Source: Parabacteroides goldsteinii DSM 19448 = WAL 12034 (lineage in GTDB: Bacteria; Bacteroidota; Bacteroidia; Bacteroidales; Tannerellaceae). Taken from it: 64,000 nt of DNA. The DNA is taken from the NCBI RefSeq assembly GCF_000969835.1, contig NZ_KQ033913.1:1881768-1945767 (forward strand). The letters run 5' to 3'. A model generated the notes under the pieces. That model saw nothing but the letters and a program-made list of their open reading frames with translations. It did no database searches and was not told the origin of the DNA. A program made the translations under genes and the position numbers. Positions 53,388-62,395 of this stretch are shown in pieces; position 1 is the first letter of the stretch; each line of letters begins with the position of its first letter.

Positions 53388-54248
53388 CTAATATAAGCCT
53401 CCCCCGACTACCATCAATATCAAAACCCGATAGCCCGTTGCGCGATGTTCTTTCTGTGTAAGTGATCTTTCTTCCGTATATGCGGACCTGGATTGTTGTG
53501 AACCGGTTTCGGTAATAAGGCTGTCGGTTTGGTGGGTGGTATGGAGAAGACGGGCGAAGGTGATGCTTTGCAGGGGTTACCTGCCGGACGTGTCTGGCGG
53601 AAGATAGATGATTTGCTTTAATTCCCAAGATAAAGAGTCGTGAAGGGCTGAATGTTGTTGAAGTAACAGGCTGTCACTACGGATGAAAACGACGGAATCG
53701 CTGTAACCGTACTGTTCCGATTGGCGTATGTTCCTTCTTAATCCGCAGCCCGGAAACAAACAAATAACACAAATCATATAAACAAGTACCTGCATCCGGT
53801 TCCTTCCGAACTGCTTTAAGGAAAGATGCAGGAAACGGCGGCGTTTGTATAAGATAGCCTGGTCGAAAGGGAGGCCGGAGTTTTGCAGAGCTGCCAGTAG
53901 TTGCTCCGGTCCCTCTGCCACATAACAATCAGCAGCCTCCCCTTTCCGATGCTGGCTGGCAACAACACCGCCGGCAAGACGGTTCACGGCATCGCTACGG
54001 TATCCGCTAAGGATCGCAACAGGGGATTTGTAAAACTTCCGTAAAGGTTCCAGCAAATAAGTAACCAGATGATTCAAAGCCGTCTTTGCTGCGGCAGGAG
54101 GCGTGTTGTCGAGTGCATTTTCTACCGCGATACAGCTGTAGGTAAACTCTTCCAATGCGGGATCGATCCAGAATCCGCTGAAGAGAAGGACAATCCCGCT
54201 CATTGTGAGCAGGATTGCAATAATCAACTGAACCGTCAACCGTTTCAT
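53388..54248 (-). pseudogene. Fused and broken lysis-type gene: holin-like / M15 peptidase / Rz-like lipoprotein
   Basis: One frame reads from an ATG at 54248 (or 54278) to a stop at 53577-53579. The N-terminus (MKRLTVQLIIAILLTMSGIV) is a holin-like membrane segment. From about residue 30 it becomes an M15-type peptidase, with DNTPPAAAKTALNHLV and the metal motifs SQHRKGEAADCYV and RRFLHLSLK. From Met at 53795 it turns into a lipoprotein (VICLFPGCGL lipobox). After the TAA the same frame continues open to 53388 with SLITETGSQQSRSAYTEE and a C-terminal hydrophobic VLILMVV, so the TAA is probably a nonsense change (likely from CAA). In related elements these three are separate genes. Confidence 0.6.
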
Positions 54249-54285
54249 AACCTTACATATTGAACCGCCGATCTTCAATACTCAA

Positions 54286-54734
54286 TTACTCAATCTCCGG
54301 TCTGTCACCGCCACTTCCGCCACCATTCTCTTCCGCCTTATCGCCAAGCGCAATCTTCTCGAAACTCGTCCGACTTTTAGCCACGCGCAACGCCTTCCCC
54401 GGAAAGAAACGAACCTTCGGCTCGCGGATCATGTTCGTTGCAAAACTCTTTTCATCCGGCACTCCTTCTGATCCGAAGTTATAGCGGAAATGTCCCAGGT
54501 CTCCCACCTGTACTCTTCGTCCGTGTTGCATATGGCGAACCAGCACAACGACCGTACGGTCGATCACCGCCTTTACCCCGGCGCTCCCCACACCCGAACT
54601 GTCGGCAACCTCTTCCACAAATTCATCAAAAGGAACATAATCGCCACACACCATCTGTGCATAAATTTTCTCCGGAACTTCTTCTTGATCCGGCCCATGT
54701 TCTTTCTCGTAACCAGCTTAAACTTCATTGCCAT
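54286..54734 (-). pseudogene. HU-like DNA-binding protein, frameshifted
   Basis: The gene starts at the ATG at 54734 (MAMKFKLVTRKNMG), then the family sequence PDQEEVPEKIYAQMV continues in another frame. One G is missing from the GG at about 54693-54695. The second frame gives the HU core: FDEFVEEVADSSGVGSAG, VKAVIDRTVVVLVRHMQHGR and VQVGDLGHFRYNF, and ends GGGSGGDRPEIE, a tail shared with the HU-like gene at 7948-8415. Unless it is a base-calling error in a G run, the gene is a pseudogene or needs an internal start at 54654. Minus-7 element at 54795-54802. Confidence 0.75.
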
Positions 54735-54794
54735 AATAATTAATGTATTAAATGAATAATGTATGAATTGTATGTCCACTATCGGAGCACATAA

Positions 54795-54802
54795 CAAAGA
54801 TA
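54795..54802 (-). promoter_or_regulatory. Minus-7 element for the second HU-like gene
   Basis: TATCTTTG on the minus strand, 61 bases before the ATG at 54734. No minus-33 element at normal spacing. Confidence 0.45.
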
Positions 54803-54946
54803 GGACAGCAACCAAACGGGTATTCTGCCGGAATACGAAAATCACTCACCCGAAAAGAGGAGTTCCCCCGGGCAAAAACCTGTATATTGACTAAAACTTA
54901 TTTTCTCCCGCATATTCCGGCAGACAATTATGGCCGTTATTTATAC

Positions 54947-55441
54947 TTATTTAGATTTAAACGGTATATGTCCCGCTCCATCCTGCAAATCACCAACAGT
55001 TATTAACAAGTCGATATCGTCGACGGTCACAAATTTGGTGCGCAGGCAATCTCCGATGTATTCCACCGAACAAGGGAAAGGGAAGACCAGCAGAAAACAG
55101 AAGGCAACATCCAGATAACACGGAGATCCCCCATTCTTCCGCCCTTCCAGCAAGGCTATTACACGCAAGATCAAATGAGGATTCTTCAGTTGAAAAGTCA
55201 TTTCACCCAGAATCGTATCCTGATGTAAGGAATCCAGGGTTTCTGTCCGGTAGCGGCTGAACAGGGAGAGAAGAAAATCACGGTAATACGGTGGCAATTC
55301 ATTCCAGTCACAAAAGGCGGCTTCGCGTACCGCCTTTAAAACTCTGACCTGCTTTTCTGAAGGCAATTGATTGAATTTATAGATGAACTTATTTACGGAA
55401 GGCTTCTCGCTTCCGAAGAGATCTTTCAGATTATTCCGCAT
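54947..55441 (-). CDS. Protein of unknown function
   Basis: A 164-residue protein from the ATG at 55441 (MRNNLKDLFGSEKPSVNKFI), preferred over an ATG at 55459. It is mainly helical in the first 110 residues (LPSEKQVRVLKAVREAAF and YRDFLLSLFSRYRTETLD) with a hydrophobic stretch at about 115-130 (YLDVAFCFLLVFPFPC) and a hydrophilic end. No signal peptide and no known motif. It lies between the decaying HU cassette and the antiporter genes; a 207-base gap separates it from the HU gene. No function can be assigned. Confidence 0.55.
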   Translation of the reverse strand: MRNNLKDLFGSEKPSVNKFIYKFNQLPSEKQVRVLKAVREAAFCDWNELPPYYRDFLLSLFSRYRTETLDSLHQDTILGEMTFQLKNPHLILRVIALLEGRKNGGSPCYLDVAFCFLLVFPFPCSVEYIGDCLRTKFVTVDDIDLLITVGDLQDGAGHIPFKSK

Positions 55442-55657
55442 TATTATATATATTCGCAAAAAGCTGGCTCATACCTTGTCATATTTGAGCTATCTTGTCA
55501 TCAATGTCACTTGGCTATTACAAGTTCATTTGCCGTCTGCTTTAGCTGACTGACTAATAAAGTATTTAGTTCTTTGGACTTTAGTCCCATTTCTTAAAAC
55601 TCTCTATCTGGGAGGAATGATTAACATGTTTCGCTATGAGAAGTTATAAGATACCCT

Positions 55658-55807
55658 ATGCTATACGTGAAAGTGCTGTATCCGGAAGATGTCGAACAGG
55701 TGTGCCGCTATGCTGCCGATGCCAAAGAATTATTGCCGGATTTCCATATTCGCCAATTTGTTATTTATGTCGTTGCGAATAAGGGGTATAAGATTTGGGA
55801 AGTATAA
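55658..55807 (+). CDS. 49-residue ORF, possible gene remnant
   Basis: In a 385-base interval (55460-55844) otherwise without genes, an ATG at 55658 opens a 49-codon frame (MLYVKVLYPEDVEQVCRYAA ... VANKGYKIWEV). The sequence looks protein-like, with alternating strand and helix, but I recognise no family. It may be a true small gene or the tail of a larger lost one. The rest of the interval is A/T-rich and holds nothing I can name. Confidence 0.35.
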   Translation: MLYVKVLYPEDVEQVCRYAADAKELLPDFHIRQFVIYVVANKGYKIWEV

Positions 55808-55844
55808 GAATCTGATTGCAGAAAGGTGCGTCAAATGTATGTTA

Positions 55845-57200
55845 TCACTCATTTGCCGCCTTCGGCAGCACCTTTTTCAGCAATAAGTATCCGCAAAGTC
55901 CAGAGACAAACGATCCCGTAAATACGCCAAGTTTAGCCTGGTTCAGCAAATCCATGCCTACAGCATCCGTAGTGTTAAACGACAGGTTAGCGATGAACAG
56001 TGCAACTGTGAAACCAATACCTCCTAACATCGACACACCAAACAGATTCCAACGTGTCATTCCCGCAGGCATAGAGGCGAGGCTTGTACGGGCAAAGAAA
56101 TAGGTAAAAGAGAAAATCCCCAATGTCTTTCCGACAAACAATCCCAGGAAGACTGCCAACGGCACATTGACCAAAGACGCAGGCTGGATATCGCCGAACG
56201 TGACACCGGCATTCACAAAGGCAAACAGCGGAAGGATCAGGTAATTTACCATCGGATGCAATTTGTCGGCAATGCTTTGCAACGGACTGATCGTTCTATC
56301 CGCCAGCGAATGGATATTGTTCAATACCTGTATCTGCGTCGGAGTCAGCACGGCGGCCTTTTTAGACTGGCGCACCTCCGTATAGTCCAGCATATTCAGA
56401 TAGCCGGTCATATCACAGGTGAAATCGTTCAGGTTGATCTTCGGACGGGCAGGAACGGTGAAGGCAACCAATACCCCTGCAATGGTAGGATGGATACCCG
56501 ATTCCAGGAACAAAATCCAGACAAAAAAACCGACAATATAATAGAACAGGTTATTATTTACCCGCATCTTCCCTCCGGCATACAATAACGCCAACAGGGC
56601 CAGGGAAATCAGCAACGGCTGATAGGCAATATGCCCGCTATAAAACAAAGCGATAATAATTATACCGCCGATATCATCGACAACAGCCAACGCCGTCAGG
56701 AAAATTCGCATACTCAGAGGAACCCGCTTCCCCAAAAGTCCCAGAACGGCAAGGGCAAAAGCGATATCGGTAGCCATTGGGATAGCAGCCCCGCGTGCTT
56801 CCGGTCCTGTATTACACACCAGAAGGAAGAAAAGGACCGGCACGATCATACCACCGCAAGCGGCAATTACCGGAAGGATCGCCTTACGGACCGAACTGAG
56901 TTCGCCGATCAAAACCTCCTGCTTGATCTCCAACCCTATCACAAAGAAGAATACAGCCATCAGGGCATCATTCACAAAAGCCAGCATCGGCATCGGCTCT
57001 CCGTGATGCGAAAACAAATTGAATTTACCGATCTGAAGATCTATGGGATAAGATAATATATGATGATAAGCATACGCCCAAGGGGAATTGGCCAGTATCA
57101 TAGCCAGTATGGTGGCCATAAACAATAGAAAACTGGCGCTCGACTTCTGTGTAGCGAAACGGCGCAATGGTTTCAGGATAACATTAATAGTACGATCCAT
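55845..57200 (-). CDS. nhaA: NhaA family Na+/H+ antiporter
   Basis: A 451-residue inner-membrane protein with about 12 helices. The NhaA signature is complete: VFFFVIGLEIKQEVLIGEL, PMATDIAFALAVLGLLG and LTALAVVDDIGGIII, whose two adjacent aspartates bind and carry Na+ and H+; GIHPTIAGVLVAF is another conserved stretch. It exports sodium in exchange for protons at alkaline pH. It is followed upstream by a second antiporter gene on the same strand, with a hairpin (57218-57244) between them. Confidence 0.95.
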   Translation of the reverse strand: MDRTINVILKPLRRFATQKSSASFLLFMATILAMILANSPWAYAYHHILSYPIDLQIGKFNLFSHHGEPMPMLAFVNDALMAVFFFVIGLEIKQEVLIGELSSVRKAILPVIAACGGMIVPVLFFLLVCNTGPEARGAAIPMATDIAFALAVLGLLGKRVPLSMRIFLTALAVVDDIGGIIIIALFYSGHIAYQPLLISLALLALLYAGGKMRVNNNLFYYIVGFFVWILFLESGIHPTIAGVLVAFTVPARPKINLNDFTCDMTGYLNMLDYTEVRQSKKAAVLTPTQIQVLNNIHSLADRTISPLQSIADKLHPMVNYLILPLFAFVNAGVTFGDIQPASLVNVPLAVFLGLFVGKTLGIFSFTYFFARTSLASMPAGMTRWNLFGVSMLGGIGFTVALFIANLSFNTTDAVGMDLLNQAKLGVFTGSFVSGLCGYLLLKKVLPKAANE

Positions 57201-57217
57201 TGTGTTTAAAATATTTG

Positions 57218-57244
57218 CGGAGACAGCTTGCTGACCTGTCTCCG
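57218..57244 (-). terminator. Hairpin between the two antiporter genes
   Basis: CGGAGACAG (57218-57226) pairs perfectly with CTGTCTCCG (57236-57244). Only a weak T-rich run follows on the minus strand, so it may be an inefficient terminator or an mRNA-stabilising stem. Confidence 0.55.
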
Positions 57245-57259
57245 TAATTCCTAACTGTG

Positions 57260-58462
57260 TTATTGTCTTTGCTTCTCTGCCATTTCGAGCTGATAGGCGC
57301 TGCGGGTCAATTTTTCTACCCAGACCACAAAGATACCAGTTAAAATTAAATTAAACACAATAGTAAGGACAGAAATCATCAGGGCCGGTCCACCTAAATT
57401 GTATCCGAGAGCGATGAAAATAATACCTGCTCCTACCTCACCACGCGTAAACATACCGATCGACAATGCCAGACGCTCACGTTTGCGTCGGTCGCGATAG
57501 AAGAACAGCGGGAAAAGTTTTCCTATATTAGAAAGGAAAGAGACAATAAGAACATGCAACAGGATCATCGGCCACGACATCATCGGCTGCGCCCCGGTAA
57601 TGGTTGCCGCCTCGGCCGATTGTTTGGCAAAATCAATGCCAAAGAATACCGGCATACTCACTCCCACAAGGAACATGAACAGGAAGGATATGGCTGTAGC
57701 CACATTGTGTTCGACCTTCGTGTCAATATGCTTATGCTTCATGATCATACCCAGGACGAAAGCAGGCAGCAGCACTTCGATATGAATACTGGCGTCTTCA
57801 CCATAGAAATGTTTGGACACCAGATAAACTCCCTGTGTAATAGCCAGCGTCACAATTGCATAGAGCAAGATCGCTTTCCAGTCCTGACGCATATTATAAG
57901 TGCCCATCTTCTTCCACCCGAGCATAAGCAGCACCATCACGATCAGGATGATAACACCCAACTGCCAGCGCAGTCCCACCATCATGATCTGAAGCGGTAT
58001 CATCAGCAGGATTGTATCGAGGTCGTCGAAAATAGCCAGAACCTGCACCTTTTTATATACCCATGAAGCCTTCAGTCCGGCAGCAGCAAGCATAGTAAAG
58101 AGAATGCCGGCAGAGGTAGGCGCCGCAAAACGGCTCAGCAACAGGTTTTCCTTCCAGGCTTCGCCACTCGACCAATAGATATCGGGAAGCAGGACGAACA
58201 TATAATACAACGCCACAAAGATCCAGGGAAAGGCTGCGGTTGCCATTGCAATAAAGTAATCCTCCGTATAAGATTTCCAACGGGTTTTGTCCATTTCAAA
58301 CTCCCGGCCCACGTTGATCATAATAAAGGCCAGGCACACATACAACAACGTGTTGGAGATCGTCTTCACCATCGAATAGTTCTCTCCCACCATAGCAGGA
58401 AGAAACTGCGAGACAACCAAACCAATCACTAAGAAAAAAGAAAATAACAGAATCTTCTTCAT
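57260..58462 (-). CDS. Cation:proton antiporter (CPA2-type)
   Basis: A 400-residue membrane protein with about 12 helices from the ATG at 58462 (MKKILLFSFFLVIGLVVSQF); the open frame extends upstream but with non-membrane sequence. Features are LAFIMINVGREFEMDKTRW, APTSAGILFTMLAAAGL, LAIFDDLDTILLMIP (the double-aspartate region expected of Kef/NapA-type antiporters) and FTRGEVGAGIIFIALGYNLG. It exchanges Na+ or K+ for protons; the ion is not readable. It lacks the C-terminal RCK domain of Kef proteins. Confidence 0.85.
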   Translation of the reverse strand: MKKILLFSFFLVIGLVVSQFLPAMVGENYSMVKTISNTLLYVCLAFIMINVGREFEMDKTRWKSYTEDYFIAMATAAFPWIFVALYYMFVLLPDIYWSSGEAWKENLLLSRFAAPTSAGILFTMLAAAGLKASWVYKKVQVLAIFDDLDTILLMIPLQIMMVGLRWQLGVIILIVMVLLMLGWKKMGTYNMRQDWKAILLYAIVTLAITQGVYLVSKHFYGEDASIHIEVLLPAFVLGMIMKHKHIDTKVEHNVATAISFLFMFLVGVSMPVFFGIDFAKQSAEAATITGAQPMMSWPMILLHVLIVSFLSNIGKLFPLFFYRDRRKRERLALSIGMFTRGEVGAGIIFIALGYNLGGPALMISVLTIVFNLILTGIFVVWVEKLTRSAYQLEMAEKQRQ

Positions 58463-58564
58463 TATATTACCACTATTTGCTTGTTTAGATTTCAGAGTAC
58501 AAAAATAAGGAAATCCTCTCAAATCGGAAATAGCAGGTAACTCATGTTTCAGATTATTAATAAA

Positions 58565-59161
58565 TTACTTCAGATAGGCCGACTCCACTTTCAATAAGCG
58601 GTTCTTCAGCTTTTCCGCCTCCCCTTTTCGGATACGTAGTGTCATCTCACAGTCCATTTCGAATTTCTGAGATACAATAAGGGGGTTATCTTCTTTCACT
58701 ATGCGCATGATCCCGTTCAGGTAGGGATATTCGAAAGCGACTGTGATATCTTCATCCACCGTACGTTCCTCTATTTCGGCGGCCGCAATCGCTTCGGCAG
58801 CGGCCGTACGATAGGCAACGATCAGCCCGCTGGTACCCAGCTCGATACCTCCGAAATAACGGACTACGAGGATCAGAATATCCGTCAGTTCATTGGAATT
58901 GATCTGTCCGAGGATCGGTTTCCCGGCAGTGGAAGACGGTTCGCCGTCATCGTTTGCACGAAACGTCAGGCGGTCCGGTCCCAGCATATAAGCCCAGCAG
59001 ACATGGCGTGCATCATAATATTGTTTACGGTACCGGTCCAGTTGCTCCTTCACCTCTTCGACCGTACGCACGGGGATGGCATACGAGATAAAGCGGCTAC
59101 GCTTCTCCGTGTAATAGCCCTCGGCTACTTGTTTAATGGTTCTGTAACTGTCGTCTGCCAT
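58565..59161 (-). CDS. YigZ/IMPACT family protein (UPF0029)
   Basis: A 198-residue cytosolic protein. The IMPACT domain carries RFISYAIPVRTVEEVKEQL, HVCWAYMLGPDRLTFRAND, GEPSSTAGKPILGQI and LILVVRYFGGIELGTSGLI, followed by AYRTAAAEAIAAAE and a C-terminal beta-rich domain. Length and motifs fit the YigZ family closely. Its role is not firmly known; relatives are linked to translation control and nucleotide-fold proteins. Four bases separate its start from the next gene upstream on the same strand. Confidence 0.92.
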   Translation of the reverse strand: MADDSYRTIKQVAEGYYTEKRSRFISYAIPVRTVEEVKEQLDRYRKQYYDARHVCWAYMLGPDRLTFRANDDGEPSSTAGKPILGQINSNELTDILILVVRYFGGIELGTSGLIVAYRTAAAEAIAAAEIEERTVDEDITVAFEYPYLNGIMRIVKEDNPLIVSQKFEMDCEMTLRIRKGEAEKLKNRLLKVESAYLK

Positions 59162-59164
59162 CGA

Positions 59165-59383
59165 TCAATCCGGTATATGGGTTTGCTGTTCTTCGCGGAA
59201 GGCCCGGAAGTCTTTCATGATCTCTTCGATCTCCTCGATAAAGTAGGGATCTTTCACATTTTTCTTCACCTCTTCGTAATAAGTTTCAATGGCCGCCAGG
59301 GCGCATATATCTTGTCCGCGCAGCAGGAAATAAGGTTCTTCCTTCTCTACGCATTGTTTGATCATTTGGATAGGATTCTTCAT
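59165..59383 (-). CDS. Small conserved protein of unknown function
   Basis: A 72-residue, highly helical and acidic protein (MIKQCVEKEEPYFLLRGQDI, then ALAAIETYYEEVKK and FIEEIEEIMKDFRAFREEQQ). It reads as a short protein of the type found beside YigZ in Bacteroidales. It overlaps no gene and sits 4 bases before the YigZ start, so the two are probably co-translated. No signal or catalytic motif is seen. Confidence 0.7.
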   Translation of the reverse strand: MKNPIQMIKQCVEKEEPYFLLRGQDICALAAIETYYEEVKKNVKDPYFIEEIEEIMKDFRAFREEQQTHIPD

Positions 59384-59472
59384 ATATCTGTCTTCACTTA
59401 GTTATTATTCTATCTTAGTTATGTCGGCAAACGGGGATAGGCGTGCCATATTCCTCGTCTGCCTATGCCAGG

Positions 59473-62340
59473 TTATTGTTTCAACTCCTCTTTCAGGAAC
59501 GGAGCGGTATAGCTCTTCGTTTTCTTCTTTACCATCTCTTCCGGGGTGCCGGTAAACAAGACCTGACCGCCTTTACGGCCGCCTTCGGGGCCCATGTCGA
59601 TCAGGTAGTCGGCGCATTTGATGACGTCGAGGTTATGCTCGATGACGATGATGGTGTTGCCCTTTTCCACCAGTTTGTTCAGGACACCCAGAAGAACACG
59701 GATGTCTTCGAAATGAAGACCGGTTGTCGGTTCGTCCAGTACATATAATGTATTGCCTGTATCCTTTTTAGCCAGCTCAGTCGCCAGCTTCACACGCTGG
59801 CTTTCGCCGCCGGACAACGTGGTGGAAGGTTGCCCCAGTTTAATATAACCCAGGCCCACATCCTGCAAGACCTTGATCTTGGACAAGATGGTCGGAATAT
59901 TCTCGAAGAACTCCACCGCCATGTTGATCGTCATATCCAATACATCCGCGATGGATTTACCACGGAAACGCACTTCCAGTGTTTCGCGGTTGTAACGTTT
60001 GCCATGACAGTCCTCGCAGGGCACCAATACGTCGGGCAGAAAGTTCATCTCGATGGTCTTGTAACCATTCCCTTTACAGGTTTCGCAACGACCGCCGGAC
60101 ACGTTGAATGAGAAGCGTCCCGGTTTATATCCCCTTACTTTCGATTCGGGAAGATCGACAAAGAGGTTACGGATATCGGAAAACACACCCGTATAGGTAG
60201 CCGGATTGCTTCGCGGCGAACGTCCGATAGGCGACTGGTCGACATTGACGATCTTATCCACATTATCAATACCTTCGATCGACTTATAAGGCAACGGATC
60301 TTCCAGCGAACGATAGAAATGCTGGCTCAGGATCGGTTGCAGGGTACGGTTGATCAACGTCGATTTGCCGCTCCCCGACACGCCTGTCACACAGATCAGC
60401 GTTCCCAGTGGGAAAGTCACATCTACGTTTTTCAGGTTATTACCGCCGGCTCCTTTGATGGAGATGAACTTGCCGTTTCCTTTCCGACGTTCGGCAGGAA
60501 TGGCAATTTCTGTTTTTCCGTTCAGATAAGCGGACGTCAGCGTATCGACTTTCAGCATCTCCTGAGGCGTACCTTCGTACACGACCTCTCCGCCCAGACG
60601 GCCGGCTTTCGGACCCATGTCGATCACGTAATCGGCATTCAGCATCATATCCTTGTCATGTTCCACGACAACGACCGAGTTCCCTGTATCACGAAGTTCT
60701 TTCAAAGAGTTGATCAGACGGACATTATCACGCTGATGCAACCCGATACTCGGCTCGTCGAGGATATAAAGCACATTGACCAGCTGGCTGCCGATCTGGG
60801 TTGCCAGGCGGATACGCTGGCTTTCACCGCCGGAAAGGCTTGCCGAAGCACGGTTGAGAGAGAGATAATCCAGCCCCACATCCAGCAGGAATTTCAGGCG
60901 CGAACGGATCTCCTTCAATATCTCTATCGCTATCTGTTTCTGCTTCTGGTCCAGACGGTCTTCGATGCCGTCCAGCCAATCATACAGTTCGGATATATCA
61001 TAAGAAGATATTTCCGCAATATTCTTATCGGCAATCCGGTAATGCAATGCCTCTTTGTTCAGACGCTGGCCGTTACATTCCGGACATGTAGTCATTTTAA
61101 TAAACTGCCCCGCCCATTTCTGTGCGGAAGCGGACGCCTCGCTCTCCTGCTGCATCAGGATATATTTGGCAACGCCTTCATAAGACAGGAAATAATTGGA
61201 AGAACCCAGGGATTCGTTCTTGATCTGAAGCCGTTCGTCGGTTCCGTTCATGATCTCGTCGATCGCCTCCGCCGGAATATCCTTGATCGGCGTCTTGATC
61301 GTTACCCCATGTTTCTCGCAAAGGGCTTCGATCTGCCAAAAGATAAGCGAATTCTTATATTTCCCTAGGGCCACGATCCCGCCGTTATAGATACTGAGGG
61401 AAGGGTCCGGCACGATCTTTTCCATATCCAGCAGGTTCACCTGTCCCAACCCCTTACATTTGGGGCATGCACCTTGCGGGGAGTTAAAGGAAAAGTTATG
61501 CGGAGCCGGTTCGCTGTAGGAAAGTCCGGTAGCCGGGTCCATCAGGCGGCGGCTGTAATGGCGCAACTCGTCCGTATCGGCATCCAGCAGCATGACTAGT
61601 CCGTCACCCTGCTTCATGGCTGTACGCAGGCTTTCTTTCAGGCGGCGTTCGTCGGAAGCCGAGACAACCATTTTGTCGATCACAACTTCAATGCTGTGCA
61701 TCTTGTAACGGTCCAGCTTCATGCCATGGAATATCTCCTTGATCTCTCCATCGACACGGACGGTCAGATAGCCTTTCTTACGAACCTGCTCGAACAGTTC
61801 CTTATAATGTCCCTTACGATTGCGGACCAGCGGAGCCAGGAGGTATGTTTTCTTTCCCTCATAATGCTCCAGAATCAGGTCGAGCACCTGCTCTTCGGTA
61901 TATTTCACCATCTTCTCTCCGCTTAGATACGAGTACGCCTCTCCCGCCCTCGCATAAAGCAGACGGAAAAAGTCGTAGATCTCTGTCGTCGTACCGACAG
62001 TAGAACGGGGATTCTTGTTGGTCGTTTTCTGTTCGATCGAGATGACCGGGCTCAATCCGGTGATCTTATCCACATCCGGACGTTCCATATTTCCGAGGAA
62101 GTTACGGGCATAGGCAGAGAATGTCTCCACATACCGGCGTTGTCCTTCCGCAAAAATCGTATCAAAAGCCAGTGACGACTTACCACTGCCACTCATACCC
62201 GTTATCACGGTTAGTTTGTTTCTCGGTATCTCGACGTCTATATTCTTCAAATTGTGAACGCGGGCGCCTAAAACGGAAATACGTCCGCCTTCCAATGCAT
62301 TCTTATCATTCATACTTCTTATCACTGTTTTCTTTTTCAT
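59473..62340 (-). CDS. uvrA: Excinuclease ABC subunit A
   Basis: A 955-residue protein with two ABC ATPase modules. Walker A motifs are TGMSGSGKSSLAFD and TGVSGSGKSTLINRT. Signature motifs are SLSGGESQRIRLATQIG and LSGGESQRVKLATEL. Zinc motifs include CPKCKGLGQ, CPECNGQRL and CETCKGNGYK with a later CEDCHGKRYN. It recognises DNA lesions and loads UvrB in nucleotide excision repair. An ATG at 62313 (MNDKNALEGG) is an alternative start. Many Bacteroidales carry more than one UvrA, and this could be either the main or an extra copy. Confidence 0.97.
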   Translation of the reverse strand: MKKKTVIRSMNDKNALEGGRISVLGARVHNLKNIDVEIPRNKLTVITGMSGSGKSSLAFDTIFAEGQRRYVETFSAYARNFLGNMERPDVDKITGLSPVISIEQKTTNKNPRSTVGTTTEIYDFFRLLYARAGEAYSYLSGEKMVKYTEEQVLDLILEHYEGKKTYLLAPLVRNRKGHYKELFEQVRKKGYLTVRVDGEIKEIFHGMKLDRYKMHSIEVVIDKMVVSASDERRLKESLRTAMKQGDGLVMLLDADTDELRHYSRRLMDPATGLSYSEPAPHNFSFNSPQGACPKCKGLGQVNLLDMEKIVPDPSLSIYNGGIVALGKYKNSLIFWQIEALCEKHGVTIKTPIKDIPAEAIDEIMNGTDERLQIKNESLGSSNYFLSYEGVAKYILMQQESEASASAQKWAGQFIKMTTCPECNGQRLNKEALHYRIADKNIAEISSYDISELYDWLDGIEDRLDQKQKQIAIEILKEIRSRLKFLLDVGLDYLSLNRASASLSGGESQRIRLATQIGSQLVNVLYILDEPSIGLHQRDNVRLINSLKELRDTGNSVVVVEHDKDMMLNADYVIDMGPKAGRLGGEVVYEGTPQEMLKVDTLTSAYLNGKTEIAIPAERRKGNGKFISIKGAGGNNLKNVDVTFPLGTLICVTGVSGSGKSTLINRTLQPILSQHFYRSLEDPLPYKSIEGIDNVDKIVNVDQSPIGRSPRSNPATYTGVFSDIRNLFVDLPESKVRGYKPGRFSFNVSGGRCETCKGNGYKTIEMNFLPDVLVPCEDCHGKRYNRETLEVRFRGKSIADVLDMTINMAVEFFENIPTILSKIKVLQDVGLGYIKLGQPSTTLSGGESQRVKLATELAKKDTGNTLYVLDEPTTGLHFEDIRVLLGVLNKLVEKGNTIIVIEHNLDVIKCADYLIDMGPEGGRKGGQVLFTGTPEEMVKKKTKSYTAPFLKEELKQ

Positions 62341-62395
62341 CCGGGAGAAAATCCTGTTCCATCCGAATGGAACTCCGATTACACCCGGAAGGAAT

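Noticed and set aside
53290..53628. A 112-codon frame overlapping the end of the M15 fusion
   Set aside because: It lies in a different frame from the fusion; the continuation in the fusion's own frame after the TAA is more protein-like and ends in a membrane segment, so the 112-codon frame is probably not coding.
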